53,026 nucleotides of DNA. Source: Candidatus Agathobaculum pullistercoris (GTDB lineage Bacteria; Bacillota; Clostridia; Oscillospirales; Butyricicoccaceae). Positions within the stretch are counted from its first letter, which is position 1; each line of letters begins with the position of its first letter. The notes beneath the pieces were generated by a model that had not been told where the DNA came from, did no database searches, and saw only the letters and a list, made by a program, of their open reading frames with translations. Location of the stretch: positions 1-53,026 of the forward strand of contig DXFS01000008.1 in the NCBI GenBank assembly GCA_019114345.1, read 5' to 3'. Below, piece after piece: positions 33,849 to 42,044 of this stretch. The position numbers and the translations under genes are program-made.

Positions 33849-33910
33849 TTGACAAAGATGGTTAGCGGTGGTAAACTGCAGAAGTAAAAACGGTTAGGAT
33901 AATCTAACCG
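33849..33910 (+). promoter_or_regulatory. feo promoter with iron-box palindrome
   Basis: TTGACA (33849-33854) and TAAACT (33872-33877) are 17 bases apart. The perfect palindrome CGGTTAGGATAATCTAACCG (33891-33910) lies just downstream, and a GGTTAGCGGTGGTAAAC half-site overlaps the core promoter. The arms match those at 32101 and 34423 (TTAG-N6-CTAA). Confidence 0.82.
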
Positions 33911-33958
33911 AAGGAATGGTAAACTTTGCTGACGATACAGAAGGAGTGGATCATTATC

Positions 33959-34168
33959 ATGCCGCTGACAATGATGGATACCGGCGTGGAAACCACGGTC
34001 AAGTCCATCCGGGGGAAAGATCAAACCCGACAATTCCTGCAGAACCTCGGCTTTGTCGAGGGGGCGAAGGTGTCGGTCGTCTCGTCTCTGGCGGGCAACC
34101 TGATCGTTTCGGTGAAGGATACGCGGGTCGCGATCTCGCAGAAGATGGCCTCGCGGATTATGGTCTGA
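33959..34168 (+). CDS. feoA: FeoA-domain protein (first copy)
   Basis: This 69-residue protein has the SH3-like FeoA fold pattern: QFLQNLGFVEGAKVSVVSSL, then NLIVSVKDTRVAIS and MASRIMV. FeoA supports ferrous iron uptake by FeoB, probably by contacting its cytoplasmic G domain. The ATG at 33959 follows AAGGAG by 12 bases. It is the first gene after the iron-box promoter. Confidence 0.88.
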   Translation: MPLTMMDTGVETTVKSIRGKDQTRQFLQNLGFVEGAKVSVVSSLAGNLIVSVKDTRVAISQKMASRIMV

Positions 34169-34185
34169 AGGGGGAAAACGCAAAA

Positions 34186-34407
34186 ATGAGCAATCTGAGG
34201 AACACGCCCTGCGGCTCGACCGTTACCGTGCGCAAGATCGAGGGCGAGGGCGCTACGCGCCGCCGGATCATGGACATGGGCATCACCCGCGGCGCGCAGG
34301 TCTATGTGCGCAAGGTAGCGCCGCTGGGCGACCCGATCGAGGTCACAGTGCGCGGCTATGAACTCTCGCTGCGCAAAGCGGATGCGGAGCGTATTCTGGT
34401 CGATTAA
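34186..34407 (+). CDS. feoA: FeoA-domain protein (second copy)
   Basis: The 73-residue protein has GSTVTVRKIEGEGATRRRIM, DMGITRGAQVYVRKVAPLGD and RGYELSLRKADAERI, the full FeoA pattern. It begins 18 bases after the first copy with an AAGGGGG ribosome binding site. Two tandem FeoA proteins before FeoB are common in Clostridia. Confidence 0.93.
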   Translation: MSNLRNTPCGSTVTVRKIEGEGATRRRIMDMGITRGAQVYVRKVAPLGDPIEVTVRGYELSLRKADAERILVD

Positions 34408-34422
34408 AATTTTACATATGGG

Positions 34423-34436
34423 TTAGTTGCAGCTAA
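34423..34436 (+). promoter_or_regulatory. Internal iron-box-like palindrome before feoB
   Basis: TTAG-TTGCAG-CTAA repeats the arm and spacer pattern of the two upstream boxes. It may mark an internal promoter or extra operator for feoB; I do not see clear -35/-10 hexamers. Confidence 0.5.
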
Positions 34437-34479
34437 TTAAATTGGCGGATGCTAATTCAAAATAGAAAGGGGAAACAAC

Positions 34480-36987
34480 ATGTCGATTCGTTTGGCGCTT
34501 GCCGGTAACCCGAACTGCGGCAAGACCACGATGTTCAACGACCTGACCGGTGCGACGCAGTACGTCGGCAACTGGCCGGGCGTTACCGTGGAAAAAAAGG
34601 AGGGCCGCTATAAGGCGGACAAGGAGATCTCGATCACCGACCTGCCGGGTATTTACTCGCTCTCTCCGTACACGCTTGAGGAGGTCATCACCCGCGATTT
34701 CCTGATCAACGAAAAGCCGGACGTCATTGTCAACCTGGTGGATGCTTCCAACATCGAACGCAATCTGTATCTGACGACCCAGCTGCTCGAGATCGGCATT
34801 CCGGTCGTCATCGCGCTCAACATGATGGATATTGTCACCAAGCGCGGCGACACGATCGATACCAAAAAGCTGTCCGCCGAGCTGGGCGTACCGGTCATCG
34901 AAACCACCGCGCTCAAGGGCAAGGGCACGGCCGAGCTGATGGCGGCTGCCAAAAAGGCGGCGGCCGCAGGCGTGAGGCCCGCGCAGCACGCGTTCTCTGC
35001 GGAGATCGAGAACGCGCTTGCGCAGATCACCGACCTCATCCGCGACGTGACCGAGGAGGGCCACCGCCGCTGGTTTGCAGTCAAGCTGTTCGAGCGCGAC
35101 GAGAAGGTGCTCGCCCGCTTCCAGTTCAGCCAGGAGACCCGCGATAAGCTCGAGAAGATCATCACCGCGGTCGAGGATGAACTGGACGATGACGCGGAGT
35201 CCATCATCACGGACGCGCGCTATCAGTACATCACCAAGCTGGTCAAGCCGGTGGTCAAAAAGAAAAAGACCGGCCTGACGGTTTCGGATAAGATCGATCA
35301 CATCGTTACCAACCGCATCCTGGCGCTGCCGATCTTTGCGCTGGTCATGTTTGTTGTGTACTATGTGTCGGTCACCACGATCGGCACTTACCTGACCGAC
35401 TGGGCCAACGACGGCGTGTTCGGCGACGGCTGGTATCCGCTCGGCATTGGCCGCGCGGCGTACGACGAAGCGACTGCCGAATATGAAGCTGATGTTGCCC
35501 GCCGCGACGCATGGCTGGAAGCGGCCGACGGCGAAGGCTTGGATGTCAGTGCAGTCACCGAGCAGATCGAGGCAGAAGAGCCGGATGCTGCAGCCATCGA
35601 GCAGGCAGGCATGGCACTGGCTTCTGACCCGGCGGCTGCGGATGTTGTCGGTACAGTCGAGTTCGAGGACGAGGAGACCGGCGAGGTCACCACGGAGGAA
35701 GTCGATCTGGGTGTCTTCGAGAGCGTGCTCGGGACGGCTGAGCCTGTGCCGGGCGACTATGGCTTCTATATCCCGGGTATCCCGGTGCTGCTGGATAGCG
35801 TGCTGGGCGGCCTTGGCATTGCCGACTGGCTGTACAGCCTGATCATGGACGGCATTGTCGCCGGTGTCGGCGCGGTTCTGGGCTTTGTGCCGCAGATCCT
35901 CGTGCTGTTCATCTTCCTGGCTATCCTGGAGGACTGCGGCTATATGGCGCGCGTTGCGTTCATCATGGACCGTATCTTCCGCAAGTTCGGCCTGTCCGGC
36001 AAGTCCTTCATCCCGATGCTGATTGGCACGGGCTGCGGCATCCCGGGCGTCATGGCATCGCGTACCATTGAGCAGGAACGCGACCGCCGCATGACTATCA
36101 TGACCACGACCTTTATCCCCTGCGGCGCCAAGCTGCCGATCATCGCACTGATTGCGGGCGCGCTGTTCGACAACGCGGGCTGGGTTGCATTCTCGGCCTA
36201 TGTGATCGGCGTGCTGGCGATCATCGTTTCGGGCATCATGCTCAAGAAGTTCAAGATGTTCGCGGGCGAACCCGCTCCGTTCGTCATGGAGCTGCCTGCG
36301 TATCATACTCCGACGCTGGTCAACGTGCTCCGCTCGATGTGGGAGCGCGGCTGGTCCTTCATCAAGAAGGCCGGTACGATCATCCTGCTATCCACGATCG
36401 TGCTGTGGTTCCTGCTGGGCTACGGCTGGGAGAACGGCGCGTTCGGCGCGGTCGAGAATATCGACAACTGCATCATGGCGAGCATCGGCAATGTGGTCGC
36501 ACCGATTTTTGCGCCGCTCGGCTTCGGCAATTGGGAAATGGTTGTCGCGACCGTTACCGGCTGGATCGCCAAGGAGAATGTTGTCGCCACCTTCGGCCAG
36601 ATCTTCGGCTTTGCCGAGGTCGCTGAGGACGGCGTGGAGATCTGGAGCAACCTGGCGGCTTCCTTCACCGCGGTCAGTGCGTATTCCTTCATGTGCTTCA
36701 ACCTGCTGTGCGCGCCGTGCTTTGCGGCAATGGGCGCGATCAAGCGTGAAATGAACAACTGGCGCTGGACTTGTTTCGCAATTGGGTATATGATGGTATT
36801 TGCATACTGCATCGCGCTGATGGTTTACCAGTTCGGCGGCCTGATCACGGGCGAGCTTTCGTTCGGCATCGGCACAGTCGCGGCTATCATCGTACTGGCG
36901 CTCATGATCTACCTGCTGGTCCGCAAGCCGGCCAAGGTGGATGAAGGTGCGAACCTGCGCAAGATGAGCGTGCAGGCAAACAGCTGA
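34480..36987 (+). CDS. feoB: Ferrous iron transporter FeoB
   Basis: The 835-residue protein has an N-terminal G domain with GNPNCGKT at residues 9-16, the G3 motif DLPG and G4 NMMD, then helical spacer and two gate domains in the membrane (IGTGCGIPGVMASRT, FIPCGAKLPI). It imports Fe2+. Unusually, about 100 acidic residues (roughly 318-420) are inserted after the first transmembrane helix and before PGIPVLLD, probably outside the cell. The ATG follows AAAGGGG. Confidence 0.96.
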   Translation: MSIRLALAGNPNCGKTTMFNDLTGATQYVGNWPGVTVEKKEGRYKADKEISITDLPGIYSLSPYTLEEVITRDFLINEKPDVIVNLVDASNIERNLYLTTQLLEIGIPVVIALNMMDIVTKRGDTIDTKKLSAELGVPVIETTALKGKGTAELMAAAKKAAAAGVRPAQHAFSAEIENALAQITDLIRDVTEEGHRRWFAVKLFERDEKVLARFQFSQETRDKLEKIITAVEDELDDDAESIITDARYQYITKLVKPVVKKKKTGLTVSDKIDHIVTNRILALPIFALVMFVVYYVSVTTIGTYLTDWANDGVFGDGWYPLGIGRAAYDEATAEYEADVARRDAWLEAADGEGLDVSAVTEQIEAEEPDAAAIEQAGMALASDPAAADVVGTVEFEDEETGEVTTEEVDLGVFESVLGTAEPVPGDYGFYIPGIPVLLDSVLGGLGIADWLYSLIMDGIVAGVGAVLGFVPQILVLFIFLAILEDCGYMARVAFIMDRIFRKFGLSGKSFIPMLIGTGCGIPGVMASRTIEQERDRRMTIMTTTFIPCGAKLPIIALIAGALFDNAGWVAFSAYVIGVLAIIVSGIMLKKFKMFAGEPAPFVMELPAYHTPTLVNVLRSMWERGWSFIKKAGTIILLSTIVLWFLLGYGWENGAFGAVENIDNCIMASIGNVVAPIFAPLGFGNWEMVVATVTGWIAKENVVATFGQIFGFAEVAEDGVEIWSNLAASFTAVSAYSFMCFNLLCAPCFAAMGAIKREMNNWRWTCFAIGYMMVFAYCIALMVYQFGGLITGELSFGIGTVAAIIVLALMIYLLVRKPAKVDEGANLRKMSVQANS

Positions 36988-37012
36988 TATTTTTCCGGAA
37001 GGAGGCGATAAT

Positions 37013-37180
37013 ATGAATCTGCCGACGATTATCGTGAGCCTGATCGTGCTGGCGGTCGTGGCGCTCGCCCTGCGCGCGGTGCTGCGCCAGTCCAAAAAGG
37101 GCGGCTGCGCGGGTTGCTCTGGCTGCGGCGGCAGCTGCGCATCCTGTCATCAGGAAACGCCTCCGGACAAAAAAGCATAA
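37013..37180 (+). CDS. FeoB-associated Cys-rich membrane peptide
   Basis: This 55-residue peptide begins MNLPTIIVSLIVLAVVALAL, one transmembrane helix, followed by a Cys-rich tail CAGCSGCGGSCASCH and a charged end. It is the typical FeoB-associated Cys-rich protein (sometimes called FeoC-like in Firmicutes). It lies 25 bases after feoB with AAGGAGG, and may bind iron or act as a redox switch for FeoB; this is inference. Confidence 0.85.
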   Translation: MNLPTIIVSLIVLAVVALALRAVLRQSKKGGCAGCSGCGGSCASCHQETPPDKKA

Positions 37181-37201
37181 ATCATGTTTTCACCCTGCCA
37201 G

Positions 37202-37230
37202 GCCGCCCGGCGCAAATCGCGCCGGGCGGC
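37202..37230 (+). terminator. Terminator of the feo operon
   Basis: The 12-base arms GCCGCCCGGCGC and its complement enclose AAATC, with TTGTCTGTTT downstream. Confidence 0.88.
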
Positions 37231-37317
37231 TTGTCTGTTTGGAAATGACAAAGCTTTTTCTTTCAATGCAACTGTGTTATAATGGGACGGTATCACACAG
37301 ATATGGGAGTGCGGAAG

Positions 37318-37872
37318 ATGAACACGTTGACCATTGTACATGATTTCCTGCGGCGGCATGTGCGGCCGGGTGCGTTTTGTATCGATGCAACTGCGGGCAG
37401 GGGACGTGATACGGCACTGCTGTGCCGTCTGGCCGGTGAGCAGGGACGCGTGCTGGCATTCGACATCCAGGACGACGCGATCCGCCAGACGCGCGCCCTG
37501 CTGGAAAGCGAAGGGCTGCGTGCAGAGGTGATACAGGACAGCCATGCCAATATGGCGCAGTATGCTTCGCCCGGCACGGTGGACTGCGTTGTGTTCAACT
37601 TTGGCCGCCTGCCGGGCGGCGACCCGAAAATCTTCACTACGGCGGCTTCCTCCCTCCCGGCAATCAACGCAGGGCTTGATCTGCTGCGGCCGGGCGGCAT
37701 TATGGCGCTTGCACTGTATTACGGGAAAGAAAACGGATATGACGAGAAAAATGCCATATTATCGCATCTGAAATCGATAAATGACCGTATGTTCACTGTT
37801 CTGGCGTGCGACTGGCTCAACCGGCGGAACGATCCGCCGCTGCCGATTTTTATCTGGAAAGAACCGGTTTGA
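37318..37872 (+). CDS. mnmM: Class I SAM methyltransferase, MnmM/YtqB-like
   Basis: The 184-residue protein has the SAM motif CIDATAGRGRDTALL (about residues 19-33), AFDIQDDAI, the characteristic FNFGRLPGGDP and LALYYGKENGYDE. This matches the YtqB/rRNA-methylase-like family, whose B. subtilis member was reported as MnmM, a tRNA wobble-uridine methyltransferase. A TATAAT at 37278-37283 excludes earlier starts. I chose the ATG at 37318, preceded by GGGAG. Confidence 0.85.
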   Translation: MNTLTIVHDFLRRHVRPGAFCIDATAGRGRDTALLCRLAGEQGRVLAFDIQDDAIRQTRALLESEGLRAEVIQDSHANMAQYASPGTVDCVVFNFGRLPGGDPKIFTTAASSLPAINAGLDLLRPGGIMALALYYGKENGYDEKNAILSHLKSINDRMFTVLACDWLNRRNDPPLPIFIWKEPV

Positions 37873-37902
37873 TATGGTATACTTGTCCCAAAGGAGAGAT
37901 GT

Positions 37903-38454
37903 ATGATGCCCTGGTGCCCCAAATGCAAAGCTGAATACCGGGAGGGTTTCACCGAATGCGCGACCTGCCATGTGCCGCTGGTGGACGAACTGCCCGACGA
38001 GCAGGATATGGAACAGATGCCGGATGCGGTGCAGGCGGAACCAGTGCCGGAGGAAGCGGTTCAGTTGGAAAACCCGATTGCGGTCTATACAGCGGATTCG
38101 CGTATTGACGCGGAGATGATCCGGGATATGCTGCGGGAGAGCGGCATTCCGGCTGATATGCAGCAGGTGCTGGCGCAGCACGCGGGTGCAGTCACCGGCC
38201 GCCGCGCGCGGTACACAATGCAAGTAATGGTAGGGGCGGCAGATACCGCCCGTGCCCGCGCGCTGATTGACGAGACCAAGCAGGCGCTCGAGGCGGAGCA
38301 GTTGGATGAGGATGAGCTCGCCCGGCTGGCAGAGGAGCAGGCTATGCAGACGCCCGAACAGCCGATGGAGGATAATACCTCGTTTAAGCTGTTGCCGGTC
38401 GTGGCAGCGGTGATCGTGGTTGCGCTGGTGCTGCTTTATTTGGTTGGACGGTAA
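37903..38454 (+). CDS. Zinc-ribbon / DUF2007-like membrane protein
   Basis: The 183-residue protein begins with a zinc ribbon MPWCPKCKAEYREGF plus CATCHVPL (two CxxC pairs). A DUF2007-like region follows (IDAEMIRDMLRESGIPADM, YTMQVMVGAADTARARAL) and one C-terminal transmembrane helix. The N-terminus is almost identical to that of the next gene. It is probably cytoplasmic with a membrane tail. The ATG at 37903 follows AAGGAG; 37906 is also possible. Function unknown. Confidence 0.78.
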   Translation: MMPWCPKCKAEYREGFTECATCHVPLVDELPDEQDMEQMPDAVQAEPVPEEAVQLENPIAVYTADSRIDAEMIRDMLRESGIPADMQQVLAQHAGAVTGRRARYTMQVMVGAADTARARALIDETKQALEAEQLDEDELARLAEEQAMQTPEQPMEDNTSFKLLPVVAAVIVVALVLLYLVGR

Positions 38455-38469
38455 GGGGGCGCAGGGATC

Positions 38470-38715
38470 ATGCCATGGTGCCCCAAATGCAAAGCGGAGT
38501 TCCGCGAGGGCTTTACCGAATGCAATACCTGCCATATCCCGCTGATCGACCACAGGCCGGATGGCACGGAGCATATCCCGGAGCCGGATCCCGCGGAAGA
38601 AAAGGCGCAGCGCAAGGCGCGCCGCAGGCAGCATCTGCTGCGGATCGTACAGACGCTGATCGTCATCCTGCTGGCGCTTGCGGCGGTATTCCTGCTGCAG
38701 AATATGGGAGTATGA
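38470..38715 (+). CDS. Zinc-ribbon membrane protein (short paralogue)
   Basis: This 81-residue protein begins MPWCPKCKAEFREGF and CNTCHIPLID, the same zinc ribbon as the preceding gene, then a charged linker and one C-terminal transmembrane helix. The DUF2007-like part is missing, so it looks like a truncated or simplified duplicate. It lies 15 bases after its paralogue. Confidence 0.75.
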   Translation: MPWCPKCKAEFREGFTECNTCHIPLIDHRPDGTEHIPEPDPAEEKAQRKARRRQHLLRIVQTLIVILLALAAVFLLQNMGV

Positions 38716-38746
38716 AAAAAGAGTGCGTCCCAAACGCACTCTTTTT
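38716..38746. terminator. Bidirectional terminator
   Basis: The 13-base arms AAAAAGAGTGCGT and its complement enclose CCCAA, giving T-runs on both strands between the convergent zinc-ribbon and lysA genes. Confidence 0.9.
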
Positions 38747-38757
38747 GTTTTGTGATT

Positions 38758-40023
38758 TTACTGGATGTCGTCAAACAGGCCGGTGAAGTCAAAGGTCGCA
38801 AAATAATCCTTCGGGGTTTCCGCACGGCGGATCATTTCGACCGAGCCGTCCTCGCGGAGCAGCAGCTCTGCCGAACGCAGCTTGGCGTTGTAGTTGTAGC
38901 CCATCGAGTAGCCATGCGCGCCCGTGTCGTGGATATAGATATAGTCACCGATCTCGATCTCCGGCAGGCTGCGGTCGATGGCAAACTTATCGTTGTTTTC
39001 GCACAGGCCGCCGGTCACATCATAGGTGTGGTCGCACAGTGCATCTTCCTTGCCCAGCACGGTGATGTGGTGGTAAGCGCCGTACATCGCCGGGCGCATC
39101 AGGTTGGCTGCGCATGCGTCCAGACCTGCATACTCCTTGTAGGTATGCTTCTGGTGGATGCACTGGGATACCAGCGCACCGTACGGCCCGAGGATGAAGC
39201 GGCCCATCTCGGTGTAGATCGCCACGTCGTCCATACCTGCGGGAACCAGCACTTCGTCATACGCGCGGTGCACGCCCTCGCCGATTGCCATGATGTCGTT
39301 CGGCTCCTGGCTCGGACGGTAGGGGATACCCACGCCGCCGGACAGATTGATGAACGCGATGTGCACGCCGGTCTCACGCTGCACCTCAACTGCGAGGTGG
39401 AACAGGATGCGCGCCAGCGCCGGGTAATATTCATTCGCGACCGTGTTGGACGCGAGGAACGCATGGATGCCGAAATGCTTGACGCCCTTGGCCTTCATAT
39501 ACTGGAACGCCTCAATCAGCTGCTCGCGGGTCATGCCGTACTTGGCCTCCTGCGGGGTGTCCATGATCTCGTTGTCCAGTACGAAGTCACCGCCCGGGTT
39601 GAAGCGGCAGGACATGGTCTCCTTCCACTCGCCGATCTTGTCGTAAAAATCCAGATGGGTGATGTCGTCAAAGTTGATGATCGCATCCATGTCCGAGGCA
39701 AGCTTGTAATCCGCCGCCGGGGTCACGTTGGAGGAGAACATCACCTCGTGCCCGGTGATGCCGCAGGCGCGGCTCATCTGCAGCTCGGGCAGGCTGGAGC
39801 AGTCACAGCCAAAGCCTTCCTCGTGCAGGATCTGGAGCAGACGGGGGGTGGGGGTCGCCTTGACGGCAAAATATTCCTTAAAGCCGGGATTCCATGCAAA
39901 CGCTGCCTTTACTTTGCGCGCGTTTTCGCGGATGGCCTTCTCGTCATAAATGTGGAACGGAGTCGGGTAGGTTTTTACGATTTCCTGCACCTGGGGCAGT
40001 GTCAAAAAGGGTTTCTTTTCCAT
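38758..40023 (-). CDS. lysA: Diaminopimelate decarboxylase
   Basis: The 421-residue PLP enzyme converts meso-diaminopimelate to lysine. It shows the PLP-lysine region YFAVKATPTPRLL near residue 55, GCDCSSLPEL, NLSGGVGIPYRP for phosphate binding, EMGRFILGPYG and the C-terminal GGLCENNDKF. The HAFLASN motif replaces the more usual HIGSQ, a subtype seen in other anaerobes. It is the last gene of a minus-strand operon after DUF3006 and a metallo-beta-lactamase-fold gene. No lysine riboswitch is seen in front of it. Confidence 0.93.
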   Translation of the reverse strand: MEKKPFLTLPQVQEIVKTYPTPFHIYDEKAIRENARKVKAAFAWNPGFKEYFAVKATPTPRLLQILHEEGFGCDCSSLPELQMSRACGITGHEVMFSSNVTPAADYKLASDMDAIINFDDITHLDFYDKIGEWKETMSCRFNPGGDFVLDNEIMDTPQEAKYGMTREQLIEAFQYMKAKGVKHFGIHAFLASNTVANEYYPALARILFHLAVEVQRETGVHIAFINLSGGVGIPYRPSQEPNDIMAIGEGVHRAYDEVLVPAGMDDVAIYTEMGRFILGPYGALVSQCIHQKHTYKEYAGLDACAANLMRPAMYGAYHHITVLGKEDALCDHTYDVTGGLCENNDKFAIDRSLPEIEIGDYIYIHDTGAHGYSMGYNYNAKLRSAELLLREDGSVEMIRRAETPKDYFATFDFTGLFDDIQ

Positions 40024-40050
40024 TGGGTTGTGTTCGCCTTTCCTTTAGGT

Positions 40051-40284
40051 TTAGTCATCGGACTGTTTGCCGAGGATACGCTCGAAGCGGCGGCGCATAT
40101 CATCCTCAATGCGCTGCGTCTCAATCTGATCTATCTCGGTGATGCGGCCGTCCCGCAGGATGACGACCATGCCTTCAGCCAGCATGGCAGGTGCATCTGC
40201 GCGCGGGAATTCGGCCATTTTACCGTTGATCTCAACAATAACGCGATCGCCCTCAAAGCGGTCGACAATACCGGTCTGTTTCAT
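40051..40284 (-). CDS. DUF3006 family protein
   Basis: The 77-residue protein reads GIVDRFEGDRVIVEINGKM, then FPRADAPAMLAEGMVVIL, the beta-rich core of DUF3006. Members sit next to ComEC-like metallo-beta-lactamase proteins in Firmicutes, as here, where its start overlaps that gene's stop (ATGA). Function unknown. Confidence 0.88.
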   Translation of the reverse strand: MKQTGIVDRFEGDRVIVEINGKMAEFPRADAPAMLAEGMVVILRDGRITEIDQIETQRIEDDMRRRFERILGKQSDD

Positions 40285-41153
40285 GCAGCATTCTCCTTGC
40301 TTTGTGACGGTGGGTTGAGCGGGAGGACGACTGTGCTGTCTTCCGCTGTGATGCGGACATCGTCCACACCCGCAAGGGACAGGTTTTGCAGCGTCTGGTC
40401 ACTGGGGTGGCCGTAATCATTATCTATGCCGCAGGAGATAACGGCGACAGATGGATGGATCGTGCGCAGAAATTCTTCGGAAGAAGAGGTTGCAGCGCCA
40501 TGATGACCGACCTTGAGAATATCGCAGGACAGATCCGGGTGGTGGGCCAGCAGGGATTGTTCCGCGGCAGACTCCGCATCGCCCATAAACAGCACACGCT
40601 GCGCACCGGTGGAAAACAGCGCGATCAGCGAGCGGTTGTTAAGATTGTCGGCAGATACATCATCTGCCGGGCCGAGGAAGGTGACCGTGGCGCCCGAACC
40701 AAAGGACAGTACGTCCCCGTCGGACGGAACAACCGGCTGTATGCCCTGTATCTCCAGTGCTTCCAGCATATCCGCATAGCAGCTGGTGTTCTGGGTTTCC
40801 GGTCCCATATAGAAGTGCTCGACCGGAAACGTCTCCAGCACCTGCGCCATGCCGCCGATGTGGTCAGCATGCGGGTGGGACGCGATCGCAGCGTACAACT
40901 CGGTCACCCCGATACCTTCCAGGTAACGCACAAGGGAAGGGGCACTTTCTACAGTGCCTGCATCGACCAGCACGGCCTGCCCGCCGGACAGCAGGAGGGC
41001 CGCGTCACCCTGGCCGACATCAATGAAATGCACCTCGGTATCCAGTGTCAGCTCGCCTGCTGCGGAGAGACGCCCTGCAGCAAACAATGCGCCGTTGAGA
41101 AGCAGAATGACCGCTGCTGCGATCCACAATATTCGCCTGAGCCTTTCCTTCAT
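40281..41153 (-). CDS. ComEC-like metallo-beta-lactamase-fold protein (exported)
   Basis: The 290-residue protein has an N-terminal hydrophobic signal or anchor helix followed by a metallo-beta-lactamase fold: HFIDVGQGDAALLL, the metal motif ASHPHADHIGG, FMGDAESAAEQ and LKVGHHGAATSSSEEFL. It resembles the C-terminal domain of ComEC and may act as an extracellular phosphodiesterase or nuclease. I chose the ATG at 41153, 9 bases after AAGGAA. A strong minus-strand promoter lies ~80 bases upstream. Confidence 0.88.
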   Translation of the reverse strand: MKERLRRILWIAAAVILLLNGALFAAGRLSAAGELTLDTEVHFIDVGQGDAALLLSGGQAVLVDAGTVESAPSLVRYLEGIGVTELYAAIASHPHADHIGGMAQVLETFPVEHFYMGPETQNTSCYADMLEALEIQGIQPVVPSDGDVLSFGSGATVTFLGPADDVSADNLNNRSLIALFSTGAQRVLFMGDAESAAEQSLLAHHPDLSCDILKVGHHGAATSSSEEFLRTIHPSVAVISCGIDNDYGHPSDQTLQNLSLAGVDDVRITAEDSTVVLPLNPPSQSKENAA

Positions 41154-41233
41154 CTGCAATGATTCCTTTTAGCTGCGGCAAAGGGAGAGCCTGTATCGCT
41201 GCGCACAGGATACCCCCGTTTTATTTCACATTT

Positions 41234-41262
41234 ATTATACATGGAAACGCTTTTTTTTGCAA
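41234..41262 (-). promoter_or_regulatory. Promoter of the MBL-DUF3006-lysA operon
   Basis: On the minus strand TTGCAA (41262-41257) and TATAAT (41239-41234) are separated by 17 bases. The rest of the gap from 41154 to 41396 shows no gene. Confidence 0.85.
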
Positions 41263-41396
41263 GATTGCAGCGAGAGAATTGCGGCATTGGATAAAAATAT
41301 ACATTTTATACAACATGGTGGAAGAATGGTTTTTCTTTGTTGGGGAGAATGACGTGCGCTTCGGCGCAGTGTGCCAATAAAAGCAGGGAAAAGAAG

Positions 41397-41420
41397 CGGG
41401 CTGTCGCTTGGGACAGCCCG
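41397..41420 (-). terminator. Terminator of the proB-proA-CYTH operon
   Basis: The 9-base arms CGGGCTGTC and GACAGCCCG enclose six bases; the minus-strand sequence after it is CTTCTTTTC. Confidence 0.75.
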
Positions 41421-41438
41421 TTTTGCAGGTGTGAAACA

Positions 41439-42044
41439 TTATAATTTCATTGCCCGCGCCAGCTTGCTCTCCGGCTCGGGGACAAGCGACAGGTAGCCGG
41501 CAAGATCGGCGGCCAGCTCATGGAACACCTTCTCGCTGCCGGCAACGTACTCCAGTTCGATCTCGCACAGCGGGGCGGTGCGTCCGCCGTGGCGCAGCGT
41601 GCCCTCGTCGAGCGCGAGCTCGCAGACCGTATCGCCCTCCTGCAGCAGCACCGCACAGCGGCGGAAGTCCACATTGCAGATCATTTCCAGCTGGGAAGCG
41701 AGCGCCTGCTCGCACAGGCCGCGCGGCGCTCCCTTGTCCGGCAGGGCGTGCAGGCCTTCCTGCACGGTCTGTGCATCGCACTGGTATTCCTCGTGCGCAC
41801 GCATGCCGTCCGGCGTGTTCTCGTTGCGCAGCTTGAGGCAGCATACGCTGCGGTTGTTTTCGCGGCGCAGGCGGAGTGCGGCCTGCTGTCCCTGCAGCAG
41901 GCCGTCGAGCGTATCAAAATACTGGGACTGCATGTGAAGTGTCTGGCTTTGGCTGCCAATGCGGGAGGAGGCCCACAACAGCGCCTGGCCCAGGATCCAT
42001 TCGTCCGCGCGCCACTTGTATTCCTTCTCCATGGTTTTGTTCAT
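41439..42044 (-). CDS. CYTH-domain protein (triphosphate tunnel metalloenzyme family)
   Basis: The 201-residue protein has the diagnostic ExExK at residues 6-10 (EKEYK), an alternating charged beta pattern (AALRLRREN, CCLKLRNE, CELALDEGTL) and the late EIELEYVAGSE. CYTH enzymes hydrolyse inorganic triphosphate or act on other triphosphates. Its start overlaps the proA stop (ATGA), so it is cotranslated with proline biosynthesis genes; the reason is unclear. Confidence 0.85.
   Translation of the reverse strand: MNKTMEKEYKWRADEWILGQALLWASSRIGSQSQTLHMQSQYFDTLDGLLQGQQAALRLRRENNRSVCCLKLRNENTPDGMRAHEEYQCDAQTVQEGLHALPDKGAPRGLCEQALASQLEMICNVDFRRCAVLLQEGDTVCELALDEGTLRHGGRTAPLCEIELEYVAGSEKVFHELAADLAGYLSLVPEPESKLARAMKL

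Noticed and set aside
34423..36306. 627-codon minus-strand frame opposite feoB
   Set aside because: It mirrors FeoB codons and has no start signal or domain.
40024..40050. Lysine riboswitch before lysA
   Set aside because: Only 27 bases separate lysA from the DUF3006 gene, too few for such an element, and no conserved core is present upstream of the operon.
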